Assembly (NCBI GenBank): GCA_014529385.2
Contig: CM043960.1
Span: 72,613,910-72,677,909 of the forward strand
Source: Adiantum capillus-veneris
Taxonomy: Eukaryota > Streptophyta > Polypodiopsida > Polypodiales > Pteridaceae
Length of the DNA stretch: 64,000 nucleotides
Direction: 5' to 3'
Of this stretch, positions 10,986 through 23,309 are shown in pieces; the first letter of the stretch is position 1, and the number at the start of each line of letters is the position of its first letter. The notes below the pieces were generated by a model. It did no database searches. It worked only from the letters and a program-made list of their open reading frames with translations, and was not told the origin of the DNA. Made by a program: the position numbers and the translations under genes.

Positions 10986-11457
10986 ATCTTGCAACTTTTT
11001 AGATACATAAGTATATTTTCGATAATGTACATATGCATATCTAAGTATAATAATAAGCTTTCTATCTCATCCTATTATTTATCTCAAGGATAACATATTC
11101 TTACTTTACCGTTAGAAAGCACTATGGAAAAAAGCGTCAATAGCTCCGCTTCTTTAACTCTTGGGACAAAAAGCATTGGTTGTTTTTTTCTACTATCTCA
11201 TTATCATTTTACACCCTAGCTAGATCCTATATCTAGGGTAACTTCTAATATATATATGTTCTATATATTTTTCTTATAATCTTTTTTAATAGCTACTAGG
11301 AAGGAATCAAATCCTAGTGGGATACTAGTTTGCATGATTTTAAAAGATACACCTATTTTAATGAATTATTGCAAGCATGATTACAAAACTTTGTCAAGGA
11401 GCAATGTCATGCTTTCATATTGCATGAAGTGTCCATTGGAATCAAATGAAAGTTTAG
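10986..11457. other. AT-rich spacer, possibly LTR-derived
   Basis: I recognise no coding sequence. The stretch may be the body of the 3' LTR that seems to start at 10939. Confidence 0.4.
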
Positions 11458-11990
11458 GCTAAGGGGACCACAAGAAGACTTTTGCTGTCAGAAATGTACC
11501 CTATTTTTATGATTTTTTTACACAAGGTTTCAATCCGAATGGAAAAAAGTATATAAAATGGAGATCGTAGCTTATGATTTGAATTTTTTGCTCCTATTTT
11601 TATTTCTTTATTTGGAGCCACGGTTGAGGAGTTATGATCAAAATGGTGGACCCCAGTCTGCCGACATCATGCAGGGACAACTCATTTCAAACCTTGTCAG
11701 TTCCTATTCACAATGGCTCTTCTCTTTCTTGTGTAACCCTTGGAGGTTCCCTTCACCTATAAAAAGAGACCACTTCTTCCTTGAAAACCATTCATGAGGG
11801 AGTGAGAGGATTGATGCCTAATTGTACTTAGCTATAAACATAAGATAAGCCTACACGTCCTCCTAGAGGAAGACTAGCCAATCTTGTAAGCTATCCTTGG
11901 AAGATCAACTCTAATCAAAGAAGGTCTTGAACTCGATGCATCAATAAAAGCTCAAGTCTTCCCTCTTTTTCTCTCTCCATCCGAAGAGTT
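11458..11990 (+). repeat. LTR-like fragment with TATA box and poly(A) signal
   Basis: CTATAAAAAGAGACC (from 11757) is a strong TATA-type promoter, followed about 185 bases later by AATAAA (11943-11948) and pyrimidine-rich sequence. That spacing fits the U3-R-U5 of a plant LTR. The 5' part (11458-11660) resembles, in inverted orientation, sequence near 16030-16270 and 20390-20650, which share an aagtcttctnggtggtcccc-like block. No terminal repeats or target duplication were defined. Confidence 0.4.
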
Positions 11991-13029
11991 TGTCAAGTAA
12001 GATGTGTTTTACTTTGATATTTTGTTGGCTTCTTGTTGTTTTCTTTTTCATCTCTAATCCGACACATACCTCTAATTTTATCTCCCTCCCTAACCAAATC
12101 TCTCTCTCTCACACTCTTAGAAAGTCATTCTCCCTACAAATTCTAGGTTCTCCTTGCTACAAGTACATCTCTCCCCGCAGTATCCTTATTGCCTACAGAC
12201 AAGAAAAGGACTTGGCAAGGAAATTCTCTTTCCTTCACTTCTCTCATATCTACATTTTTTCACATACTAAAGTTATCTTAAATGAATAATCCATATGATG
12301 TAAATTTCTATCGCTTCCACTTTGTGCGATCTATTACAATTAACGTATGGATTAGCCGTAAAATATACTTTTAACAACTTATAGTGTTTCTCTTTGGCTC
12401 AGAAAGGCTCAATGAAATACTTCTTTCACTTGATCCCATCGTACTACCCCTTAAAGACTATAACTTTTCTTTTGACGTAAGTGTAGTTATCTTTCTATGA
12501 ACCAAGAGAATTTGTACACACAACTAATCCCAATCACTAGATAGAACATATATATTATGGTAAGCACAAAAATACAATTTCAAAGAATAATTCGTAGCGT
12601 GTTTGTCCGGCAAAGATTGAATGCCATTAACGCATCTATTAACCCTTTTATAGTACCCATGATACGATACAACCATAGCCTTGATGTTTTCATATCTGTG
12701 TTGTTTTGATATTCTCTTTCGTGTTCTTTCTTTGTGTGTGTGAGTAAGAGAGAAAGAGTGGGGCTTCTTTGATTGCACTTCCTTCTAAACCCTAGACTTC
12801 ATGGCATCTATGGTATAACTCCATTAAGTTTTTGGAGTTCTCTCACAAACTCTCACAACCCAAATCCCGGTGCTTTCCTAGCAAGACCGCAAACTTCTCG
12901 ACAACATGACCAAAGGTAATGTGTCCAAACGGGAGATGGTTTATCAAAGAGCAATGCTAATGGAGCTTAAAAGACCTTAGGGTTAGCTTCATTAAAGACC
13001 TACAATAGTTAGTGTGAAAAGCCTTGGAC
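11991..13029. other. Unassigned intergenic sequence
   Basis: Only short, low-quality open frames and AT-rich sequence are seen. No protein family is recognised. Confidence 0.5.
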
Positions 13030-13069
13030 ATTAAGTAAGCTAGGGTTGTACTTGAGTAGGAACCCGGCC

Positions 13070-13170
13070 CAAGCTTGAGGTGCTTGTCGTGCTTGATGCT
13101 TGAGATGCTTGAGGTGCTTGATGACTGAGATGCTTGAGGTGCTTGTCTTGCTTGAGATGCTAGGGTTGTA
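13070..13170. repeat. Degenerate GCTTGAGGT/GCTTGAGAT minisatellite
   Basis: Units of 9-12 bases built on GCTTGAGRT, GCTTGTCKT and GCTTGATG repeat about nine times. Related GGGGCTTGAGG units recur up to about 13260. No coding role is apparent. Confidence 0.65.
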
Positions 13171-13633
13171 CTTGAGGTGGGAACCCAACCCAAGCTCGAG
13201 GGGCTTAAGGGCCGAGCTTGTGGTGGGAATCGGTCCAAAGGTTGAGGGGCTTGAGGTGTCAAAAAGTCAACAAGGATCCCTAAAAGGAGGGGGAGAGCCC
13301 TACAAGTAGGGGCATGAGAGACAACACTCACACATGGCAAGCCTAGACCAAGGAGGCAACAAGGACACATGTCAAGATCCTCTCCATGTTGCCCTCGTAA
13401 GGTGCCTAGAGCTTATTGGTTGGCCTCTCAAGGGGCCCAATGAGAAATTAGTTTATTTAATTAATTTTTAAAGCAATATTCAAGCCCTCTCTCTCAAAGG
13501 GGTAAGAACAAAACGTGTCCTAATGCTACCCTTGTTTCTTGATATGCACTAAGCATGCGATTAGCCAGGCTTGAGGAGGTCCAATCAGGTGCAAACTAGT
13601 GCTAGTCAACCAAAGCAAGGAGGTGGCTAGCTT

Positions 13634-13646
13634 GGGGGGGGGGGGT

Positions 13647-13695
<49 letters not shown>
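13634..13695. repeat. Poly-G tract (G12) followed by (TC)n
   Basis: Twelve G (13634-13645), then TATAC, then about 22 TC units. The pairing of a G run with a pyrimidine microsatellite recurs in LTR family B (54258-54378). Confidence 0.9.
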
Positions 13696-13698
<3 letters not shown>

Positions 13699-14319
13699 AT
13701 TGTGTGAGGTGCAAAGTGCAAGAGCTCCATCTCCTTCTCCAAGCTTGTAGAGAAGCTGAGAGCCTACACAAACACTCTTGGCTTTGGAATGCATCTTCTC
13801 CGTCTTCATTACTATGCTATTATGTATGCTAAGCAAGAAGAGTGATGATAAGTGAGGAACTTTTTCTTTCTCCTATGAATGTTTCTTCTTCCTCTTCCCT
13901 ATCCTCATTCCCCACTAGCTCTTTCCACCTTTGAAGGTGCTTGAGGCCTTGGGACTGAGTCCAGGGATGGTTAATGCTTTTTACAAAGACTATGTTATGC
14001 TCATGATGCATGAAGCTTTCCATATTCATTGCATCACCTAGCTCACAAGGAACACAAAGATTGTATTGTACCAAGTCTCTCTTGATGGGAGAAACTCTAA
14101 GACAAAAGCTTATTGGAGGGGGGACCGGCTCCACATAAATCCAGTCCTCAATTGTTCTCAAGTTCTCTAAACCCTCTCTCTTGCAAAAGTATTGTTCATG
14201 CCAAGTTAATACGTATTATGGTTATGCTTCTATCGCTAATTAAGTTCACCCTCTATGTTCTCAAAGTAGACTCACAAAAATGTTCACTCTAATTCTCCTA
14301 ATTCCGCTATTCTTAAAGT
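13696..14319. other. Unassigned intergenic sequence
   Basis: No recognisable gene. A minus-strand open frame at 13829-14161 has no motif I can assign. Confidence 0.5.
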
Positions 14320-16845
14320 TCATAGGCCATTTCCCTTAATTGGTTTCAAAGTTTTCTCAAATAGCAGGACCATTACATGACTTACAAAGAAAAACATTAA
14401 GTACTCATGGACTGCTAAGGAGAAAAATGCTTTTGAGAAGCTCAAAAAGAAGCTTACCCCCCAACCAATCCTTATGCTTCTGAATCTTTCAAAGCCATTT
14501 GAGGTTCAATGTGATGCTTGTGGTGATTGCCTTGGAGCAATCTTGCTTCAAGAAGGGCATGTCATAGCATATGAGAGCCTAAGGCTCAATGCCGATGAAC
14601 GAGTCTTGGGCATATACAAAAAAGGGCTTTTAGATGTTTTACATACCCTAGACACATGGAAGCACTATCTATTGTGGACTATATTTATTTTACAAAGAGA
14701 TCGCAAAAGTCTCAAGTACTTCATGACGCAAACCAAGATTTCATACAAACAAATGAGGTGGGCAAATTTTCTTTCACAATTTTATTTTCATATTGCTCAT
14801 TGTTGCTGGTAAGCAGAATCAAGTGCCGAGAGTTAATGCGGTGTCTATAGCAACTCACAATGATCTATCTTCTATGATAGATGAGTATGCTACTGACCCT
14901 GAATTTAAAAAAATAATGTCAGGCCTTGCTTTGGGGAAGAACGAAAAACCATTCACCTTGCAGGATGGTTATCTTCTCCATGGAAATAGGCTATGTGTTA
15001 CCCACTCCCTTTGTGAGAAAGTTATGTATGAATCCCATGCTCCTCCCTATGTGGGGCCTAGAGGCATTTAACCTACTCTTCAAGGAGTAGAGACGTACTT
15101 CTATTGGCCCACCATGAAAGTAGACATACAAGAGTATGTTTCAAAATGTGTGGTATGCCAAAAGACTAAGTATGATAGAGGGAAGCAACCTCAATTAATC
15201 TTACCATTTCCAATCCCTAATTCACCATGGGAGAGTATATCCATGGATTTTATCTTTGGATTACCCAAGTCCATCCATAGGAATATTGAATATGGACAAT
15301 AGTCGACAAGTTTAGCAAGCAAGCACACTTTATTCCTGTCAAAAATACTATGAAGGCACACCAAATGGCAACTCTCTTTATATCTCAGATTTTCAAACAC
15401 CATGGATTGCCAATATCCATTGTGTCAGATAGAGATCCTAGAATGACCAGTAATCTAGGTACAAGATTGAATTTCTCTTTGGCCTATCACTCACAAATGG
15501 ATGGCCAAAGTGAGATAACCAATCTTACAATACTCGATCTACTAAAGACTTATGTTACAAAAGTAGAGCAACGCTCACAATGGGAAAAGTACTTACCCCC
15601 TGTAGAGTATGCGTACAATAATACTTTCCATATTTCTACGGAAAAAGCACCTTTTGAAATCATAGAGGGAAGACCTAAAATTCCCTTGCTACTTAAAGTA
15701 CATGGAAAGATCTTTGCTGCCGATGAGTATAACCGTGACCTACAAGAATCTTTCCAAAATATTAAAGAAGCTATATCCATCTCTCAACAAAGGCAAAAAG
15801 CTGATGCGTGTGCCCTGCTTATTGACCAATTTCCTTCTAATCACATTCATCATGGCAAGCCTTTTCTACATGTCACCTTCCATAGCCTGATTCCAAGAGC
15901 TTCCTTATAATATTTGAGAGAATCTTGATAAAATAAGAGAAAAACAGCAATAATGGAGAGAAACCTATGAGAAATTGTGTGCGTGGAGCTGGATAACCAT
16001 GACTTCTTTCCATGTGGACAAATAGGCTCCACCATTTTGGCGATTTCTCCCAAACCAAAGCTCCAATTTTTTAAAAAAATAAGGGCCAAAAGATCAGCTC
16101 AATGCCTACAACGTTCTTGTAAACTTTTTTCAATTCGGAATGGAAAAATTTGAGAAAAATCCTACAAAAATATGTGTTCGTCTTTTCCCTTCCAAAAGTC
16201 TTCTAGGTGGTCCCCTCTTGACTCCATGTGCAAGCCTTGTGTCCGCAAGTGAATTATGCTTGAATTTGATAACATTTTGTTGACTCCAACTCAATAATAC
16301 ATAAGATTTTTTGTCCTTTCACTATTGACTCTTATTCTTCACTTGTAGTGCTGACAAGCACAGAAGGGCCTTAACGTTTAAAGAAAATGATTGGGTCTTA
16401 CTTAAGTTTCCCAAGGCTCGATTGAGAAAAACGACGAACAAAAATCATACGGGCCATCAAAACTATTATGCTAAATTCGCAAAAAGATACTATGGTCCTC
16501 TTCAAATCTTGAAGCCAATCAATGAGATGGTTTATCAACTCAAGGTGCCCAACCACTGGCTCGTACACAATGCTTTTCATGTGAGCCTACTTAAGCCCTA
16601 CAAAGGAGAGCCAACAAGTGAACCAATTATTAAAGACCCTCCCAAAATCGAAGACCAAGAAGAGGTGCTACAACCCGAAGCTATCCTTCGGCATGAAGAC
16701 AAGGTACTACGACATGGTAAGATTATCCGATGGTATCTTATTAAGTTCAAAAATTATCCTTTTGAAGATGCTAGATAGATGCAAGGAATACGGCTCAAGG
16801 ATAGTATGAACCTTGTCAATGCTTACAATGCTACATTAGAGTAAG
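14320..16845 (+). pseudogene. Ty3/gypsy fragment 2 (chromovirus-like): RT end, RNase H, integrase, chromodomain
   Basis: It starts in the RT thumb (SQIAGPLHDL-like, frame-shifted) and continues with KYSWTAKEKNAFEKLKKKL, RNase H (FEVQCDACGDCLGAILLQEG), integrase zinc finger (CVVCQKTKYDRGKQ), core residues in ISMDFIFGLPKS and SIVSDRDPRM, then QSEITN where the family usually has SERTN. The C-terminal part (16360-16790) has HNAFHVSLLKPYKGEP and a chromodomain-like block around IIRWYLIKFKNYPFEDA. In-frame stops occur at 15069-15071 and 15300-15302. A 545 bp insert splits the integrase at 15805. Gag, protease and most of RT are missing. Confidence 0.88.
15805..16349. mobile_element. 545 bp insertion in gypsy integrase with 5 bp GCTGA direct repeats
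   Basis: GCTGA occurs at 15800-15804 and again at 16350-16354. Protein homology stops at the first copy and resumes at the second, and the flanking codons meet in frame if the insert and one repeat copy are left out. The insert starts TGCGTG and ends TTGTAGT, has no coding sequence, and shares a block with repeats near 11458 and 20390. It could be a solo LTR with a damaged 3' end or another short non-autonomous element. Confidence 0.75.
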
Positions 16846-17499
16846 CAAATGTACGTGTTTCTTTTTAATGATCAATGTTTTTGTCTTATAAGACTAATTC
16901 TCTTTCTATTGTGCACAACTTTAAATAGTATGCATGCTTAGAATCATTTTGTTTTTCTGTTCGCATCCAACTTTGAAGGTGAGAGTAGTGCGCCACCATA
17001 ATACACTTGACATTTGTACATTTTTAAATTAAACAATACATGTTCTAAAGAGAAAAACACATGCCAGTAGGGCTGCAACCCCTTGGTAAGATCCAAATGT
17101 GGTGTAACCAACTTGACATTTTTCATTAGCAAGTAGGTGAAGGTTTGAGTGCAAGCCAAAGATCTCAAGAAGTTGGTGACCCCTTTACCTCCACCCTTGT
17201 TTGAGGGGAGGATCTCTAAGTAGCACCAAGTTATGGGAAAGCCTAAAATCCATGGTTTTGGAGTGACCCTAAAGAACAATTGGTGAGAATCAAAAAATCA
17301 TGGTCTAGAGTAAACCAAAATCTGTATATGAAGAATTTGACGTCAAGAGGAAGATAATCAAAAGAAGAATGGTAAAGAAAGTCCAAAGTTTTGTTTTTTG
17401 GGATAGAGAAATGCAAAGCACCATCAAGTTATGCAAGAATGGCTCCCAAGGCAATTTAGGAAGCATTCACAAAATTGTGTCCCATCTTAGCTATGTCAG
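16846..17499. other. Unassigned sequence after gypsy fragment 2
   Basis: The minus-strand frame 16944-17279 is open but has no motif I recognise; it may continue the gypsy remnant at 17500-18600. Otherwise nothing is seen. Confidence 0.4.
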
Positions 17500-18600
17500 T
17501 AATTGTGAATATTGATGAGCTATTTTAGAGCCTAGAAAGCCTCCTAGTATGTGCTAGACCAATGAAACTTCTTTATAAGTGCATAGAGTTGTTCAACTTA
17601 CCAGAAAATTTCATCATGAAGCATTTGTCAAATTTTACATTCCCAAAAAATTTGTTTCCTCACTTGTGAAATATGGCGGTTCAACTTCCATAATCACCTT
17701 GACTACTTTCCTTCAGCAAACTATCAATCTCCTCTTTCACCTTCATTGCATAGTTTGGATTCATTCGTACCTTTGTGTCCTAATAGGATATATATCAATC
17801 TTCAACCGGAACCTCCTCTAAAAAACAACTCGATCAATGTCCTTCATACTAGTGTGATGCCAAGAATATACATCCTTGTATTCTTTCGACAAATTGATCA
17901 ACTCATCCCTAGCATCATATGAAAATGCTTGTTTACCTTAACCGTATTAGGGTTTTATTTACTCCCTAGCTCAATTTCTTTTATCTCTTTGATGTGTTCT
18001 GTAGCTACCTTTTTGGCCTCTTTTTATCTATTTTGGTGTCACGATCTCTATGGTGCCCTCTTGACTCGAAAGACTTGGAGACCTATGTTGTTGATCCTCC
18101 AGCTTCAAATCAATAGTGATTGATTTAAATCTAAGGTAATCATGGGGATAATTCTTAGTACTCTCAGTACTGTGAGGACCTAATTCTTTGATTTTTTTGG
18201 GCATGCCTCCTCAAGCCACACTTCAATTGGTAGTCCTATAGAATTTGCAGCTACTACCACATCTTTCTTACCTAGGCATAGTGTTAGCTCATTTGTCTAC
18301 CAATCATGTAGAGCCTTGGCTGGCTCTTGAGACACAGTCTACCCAACATCATCTTAGATGCTTTGCCCACATCTAATAACAAGAATGGTGCTAAAAACTT
18401 TATGCCACCAAACTTCATAGGTTGAGTTGCCATCTGATTTTGTATCCACCATGTGAAGGGTGTAGCTACCATGGTCACTTCTAAATTCATTGTAGTATCC
18501 TCAAACATGACATTCATGCCAGATCAACCAGCTACAGTGACATTCTTAATGTACTTCCAATGTTTTTGGATTCTGTACTAGACATTCCTGATTCTTGCAC
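17500..18600 (-). pseudogene. Ty3/gypsy fragment 3: protease and start of RT (highly decayed)
   Basis: Read on the minus strand, 18284-18560 resembles a retropepsin region (SGMNVMFEDTTMN, then GGIKFLAPFLLLDVGK and LGRLCLKS, cf. the usual LLGRPWL), with the catalytic Asp-Ser/Thr-Gly disturbed. Further on (about 17650-17800) RMNPNYAMKVKEEIDSLLKE matches the entry of gypsy RT (NPNxAxxVKEEIDKLL). Many stops and frame changes are present. Assigned by motif memory only. Confidence 0.5.
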
Positions 18601-20389
18601 AATTTGCTTTAAACATGGTCGTCAGCAGAACTCCCTGTTTAGCTTCCTTATTCTTTATGTGAGGCAATGCTTGAGCCAATTTTTGTAGTTCCACTCTCAA
18701 CTTATTTACCATCCTAGTAAGCTTGTCCATAGGTACCTTACCTGAAGATTTTATGCTTTGAATCCTCCGAATCTATTAGTCCTCTCTTGCTGTTGATCCA
18801 AAGCTTGATCCAAAGCTTGGGCTACTAATCACCCACTATAACCTTTTGCAGCCTTCTAGGATTTTACTTATTGACTCCTACATTCTTCCTTTGTTGGGGT
18901 AAAGGTAGTGTGCCTCACCCGAACAGCCGTACATACTGTCCAGCCACCCTCTTTGGCATTGACATCGACATTGACATTAAGCTTTCGGTACTCGTGCATC
19001 GGTGGGGTGTCTACATGAACATTGCAAGAGAGAAAGAGAGTGGCTTGGTCTCTTCGATGCAACTGAGAGGCGGAAGTGAAAAATAGACCCGGTGGCCTCT
19101 ACACCAAGACTATGCACAATGGCCTCATCATGGGGAATACGCAATAGGGGCACCACCTAGCATGATATGCGGCTAGGACGCATACATATACACAATGAAA
19201 CATGCCATGGAAAACAATTTCAAGATCCACACCCAAATGTGGAATGGGGTGGTCAGAGAATAAGGTGAGAGGAGTGGTGAGTGAGTGAGAATGGGCTCGC
19301 TACTCGTGCATGTAGTAAGGAAGATAACGAGGTCAGGGATACATACAAGTATGCTCACTTCTCATACAAAATGTGGCGAATCCGCACACCTTAAGATGGA
19401 AGTAGCAAGATGATAGGAATATGAGAGGGAGAGAGAGTGTGTGTGTATGGTGGCGAATCCGCACACCTTAACATAAGCAGAAAAAAAATGGCAAGGAACA
19501 AGTATATACCATACTCACAATGAGATGTATCCAAAGCGACACAAAGTATGGCACCAAGATGGAGTGTGTTGATTGCTTGCAAAAGATGAATACAATAGGT
19601 AGCGTATGGCAGGAAAATGAGAAGGGAACAAGATCGTAGGAGGCATAATGGAGAGATGGGAGTTGATGGCGAGGAATATCATGAGTGTGTCCACCCTTCT
19701 TCTTCTTGAAATTGTGCCTTCAACCCTTAATGACAAGTGGTGTGGAGGTGTGGTGCTCATCTTCTGTGCATGGTGATGGTGATGATGATGGTGTTTTGAT
19801 TATGTGATTAGGGTTCATGCTACAAGCATGTAGCACAAGAGTGTGTATGGATAGGTGTGTGTGTGTGTGTGTGTGTTCTCCCCCCCCCCCCCCCCGCCCC
19901 CCCCCCCCCCCCAAAGTGAGCTCTCATGGCCTCCTTATATAGGGAAGGAGGGGAGGATTTAGCAATATTTCTATTTGAGGTGAGTGTCCCACTTTGGTGA
20001 CTAGGAAAATGGGGTGCATGTGACTGTGGCTCCCATCTTGTCTCCTCGTTATTTAAAATACCAGAGTCAATAGAGAGAGAAGAAGAGAGAATGTGGGTAG
20101 GATGTAGACGATAGGAGATATTTACAATAGTCTAGATTTGGCTAGACATAAGCTTATTAGGGAGAGAAGAGAGAGGTAAGAAATTTACAAGAGAGATTGT
20201 CAAAGGTGGATAGTTGTTTATGAGGATGGATCCTCCAAAAATGGTGATAGAATCACTCTAAACTTGTCAAGACCTCATTAAAAGAGCCTTGTCTCTTGTA
20301 ATCATGCTTGAAGACTTGTAGAACCATAGCCATTCTAGAGGGAAGAAAATTGGGGATGGCCTGTGTCACCATTACACGAGAAAACTGGG
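18601..20389. other. Unassigned intergenic sequence with small repeats
   Basis: A 21-base direct repeat (TGGCGAATCCGCACACCTTAA-like) occurs at 19375 and 19452. No gene is recognised. Confidence 0.5.
19855..19912. repeat. (GT)n followed by a 33-base poly-C tract
   Basis: About ten GT units, then TCT, then C15-G-C17. The small Pro/Gly-rich frames over it are artefacts. Confidence 0.95.
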
Positions 20390-20650
20390 GTCCACTACAA
20401 AAATCATATCTCCGTGTTCATAACTCCAAAAATTTTGAAAAAAATTGAGCTAAAATTTGAGACCACGAGCTACATCTTTCATGTTGAACGCTCCTTCAGA
20501 TTCGGGGTTCTTCTCTACTTACAAAATTCAGCCAAATAATGTATTATTTGTGGCTGCAAAGGTCTTTTGGTGGTCCCCTTTGAGTGGACTTCTCTCTTGC
20601 CCTCAAGTGTAAGCTCCTTCATGTGTATGAAAACATGACCTAGAGTTTTG
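20390..20650. repeat. Dispersed repeat copy (gtctt..ggtggtcccc family)
   Basis: The sequence around 20570-20600 (aaggtcttttggtggtcccc) and its upstream A/T-rich block resemble the inserts at 16030-16270 (same strand) and 11458-11660 (opposite strand). Copies are diverged and I could not define ends. Confidence 0.4.
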
Positions 20651-22136
20651 AAAAGATTGGCAATCATTTAGATGGAGGTATTATTGAAATTTGAAAGTGG
20701 GGTTGAGGTTTGAAAATGAAAACTAGTGAATAAAATATTTGGTAGGGTGGAATAATATATATACATGAAAAATATATTAGAAAATACTAAACTATATAAT
20801 GTAATTTATATATATTTAATATTTAAGGTCAAAAGAGATATCAACAAAGAAAGCTTACTTATTTATGCTACATAGTGATTGATTAGCATAAGTCATATTT
20901 ATTTAATAAAGGCTAAAACTTTTGTGAAAAAGGGAAGAAAAATCAAAAGCAAATTATATAATAGGAAATATTTTGGTAAAAGGGCAAAGATATATGGGGG
21001 GGTTCCCATGCATGGAAAAGCTTGCCTCACAACATCGGCATTGACAGTTACCCCCTCCCAACATCGGCACCCACATCTTCACTTTGGCATCAAGATTCAA
21101 CATCAGATTTTGCTGTGTTTCGATATTGGTGTTTCGGATTGGCATTGATGTTTTTCTCGGCTTCACATCAAGCTAGACCAGAGCTAGCTAGCACCATTTT
21201 CTTCCTACATATCTGAAATTCACAACTCTTGTGAGTGTTTTCCTCTTGGAGGTGGCACCACCATTTGATGACGGAGACACAACATCGACGGTTCGCATCA
21301 ACATTGACACATAGGCACGAGGGAGTATTGTTTTCTCCACACACAGGTGTTGTGATGGATTTCCATGCTTTTCAAAGAGCTTGATTCATACCATATGCAC
21401 TATGTATGATATTTGTGAAATTTGTTGAGACACTTGGTCTCTATCTTTTGTTTATATGAGAGAAGAAGGTACAGGCTTGGTTTTCTAGATCTCATAGGTA
21501 GATCAAGCAGATTTACTACAGGGAGTATGCATGGTCTGTACATAGCAGGCCCTAGTTAGTGTGTTGTGTGTGCTCTTTTGAGAGCTATATCCCCTTAGGG
21601 ATTACTGTTTATTAGGTATTTGCACTCATGCATTGATTGAATGGAATCCCAAAGAGTGTTTTTAGCACAGATTTGTGCTCTCTGTGCATATGAAGATACA
21701 TATTGAGTTGCTTACAACTCTCAAGTGACAGATTCATAGGTTGTTTGCCATGCTTTTGACAATCTTTGTATGCTATATGTGGATTTGCAGTTGTTTATAT
21801 GCTTTGTATTACCAGCAATTTTTTTCGCTTCTTTTTAGAGATCCATATGGTCAGGTTTTTGGCTAGGTGTATGACATCGTGGATGAGAATCTGAGTCTCT
21901 ATTTTCGTGCATAGCTTAGTTTTCACAGATTTTGTCTATGCCCATTTTTTGTGAGTATTTTTTAAAATTTTAATCAAATTACATAAGAATCTCTGCCCAA
22001 TTTTTCCCAAATTCTTGCCATAACTTATGTATTTGCATATTTACTCTCTAATGGTATAGTGGTCAAATGTTACTCTCACTTTGATGGTGCTTGAGTTTTA
22101 CTCTCACTTGACAAGTTTTGTCAGCTTTAAACACGG
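20651..22136. other. Unassigned intergenic sequence
   Basis: No protein family or clear element is seen. Around 21040-21330 short ACATCGGCATTGAC-like phrases recur in imperfect form. Confidence 0.5.
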
Positions 22137-22298
22137 TTTTGGGTTCTTGCATCCACTCTCGCAGGAGTAAGATTATTGTATACTCATTGTGGCTATAGGT
22201 ACACAGGGAGTCACAAGTTTTGGGTTCTTGCATCCACTCTCGCAAGATTAAGATTATTGTATACTCATTGTGGCTATAGGTACACACGGAGTCACAAG
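22137..22298. repeat. 81 bp tandem duplication
   Basis: Two adjacent copies (22137-22217, 22218-22298) begin TTTTGGGTTCTTGCATCC and end GAGTCACAAG, with only a few differences. Confidence 0.9.
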
Positions 22299-22519
22299 TT
22301 TTGTCTCTACAGGTTACAGATACAACTTGTATGTAGATTTTAAATTTCACACAAAGATTTGTAGGATGCACAATAAGCATCACATTTTCTCTCTATATTT
22401 GTATATGATTATCCCTCTTTTGAGATTTCGTATCCCTAGTTTTATGTGGTTTATGCTCTTTTGAGATTTGTTATCCCTAGTTTTGAGTCCACTTCATTAG
22501 AGTGACACTTATTGCGTTT

Positions 22520-22719
22520 GCATTACCTCTTTGTGCTTGCTTGTGTGCAATTTTTGCTTGGTTTAGTAGAGGGTTTTGGGTACTGCTTTTGTAAACTTTT
22601 GGTAGAGTTACGTTGTGATTTGCATTATCTCTTTTCACTTGCGTATGTGCGATTTTTGCTTGGTTTAGCATAGGATTTTGGACATTGCTTCTGTACACTT
22701 CTGGTAGAGTTACATTGAG
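22520..22719. repeat. About 100 bp tandem duplication, diverged
   Basis: Copies at 22520-22621 and 22622-22719 share TTTTTGCTTGGTTTAG and the TGGTAGAGTTAC block. They are more diverged than the 81 bp duplication just upstream. A 34-base partial repeat (gagatttNNtatccctagtttt) lies at 22418 and 22452. Confidence 0.8.
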
Positions 22720-23309
22720 CTATAGGTTGCATCTACGAGCATCATAATGATGCGTAGATTCGGTTTATGGTTGTGTAGTGGTCGAAGTGATCTTCCACTT
22801 TTGCATCTTTGATGCAGTTTATGATTGACATTATGATATAGATTTTGCTCAGTTTATAGGGAAGACTCTATCAGATTTTCTCTAGATTTATCGCCAGAGT
22901 TTTGGTTTTATCGCCATACGCTTCGATCCATATGCATATTCAATGATTTGACATCATGTGTGATTAGTCAACATTGATGACTCATGAGAGAGACAATCTC
23001 GTTCTTACCGATTTATACGATGTTGAGATTGTGGTCACACAAGCTACATTAGGCATGTTGCTTCCGATGTATGAGGTGGCAGCAGCCATGTGTGCATGAT
23101 GCAGAGATGGTTTTAGCACAAGCTAGAGAGGTGGCTTTGTATTCCAATGACATTGATATAGCGTTTAGCATCTCTCTTGGTTATATGTCTAGTACAAGTG
23201 ACACTTTTTCATGTTGGTTTCTGGGAGAGGATGTAATTTTCAATATCAAATCATTTCATAAGTGGTTTAGCCTCATATGTGGAAGCTTGTCAAAGAATAT
23301 ATATACACA
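22720..23309. other. Unassigned spacer
   Basis: The 81-codon frame at 23071-23316 has no recognisable motif. Nothing else is seen. Confidence 0.45.

Noticed and set aside
22137-22719. Direct repeats that might suggest a CRISPR-like array
   Set aside because: Only two copies each, with no spacers of regular size; this is plant nuclear DNA.
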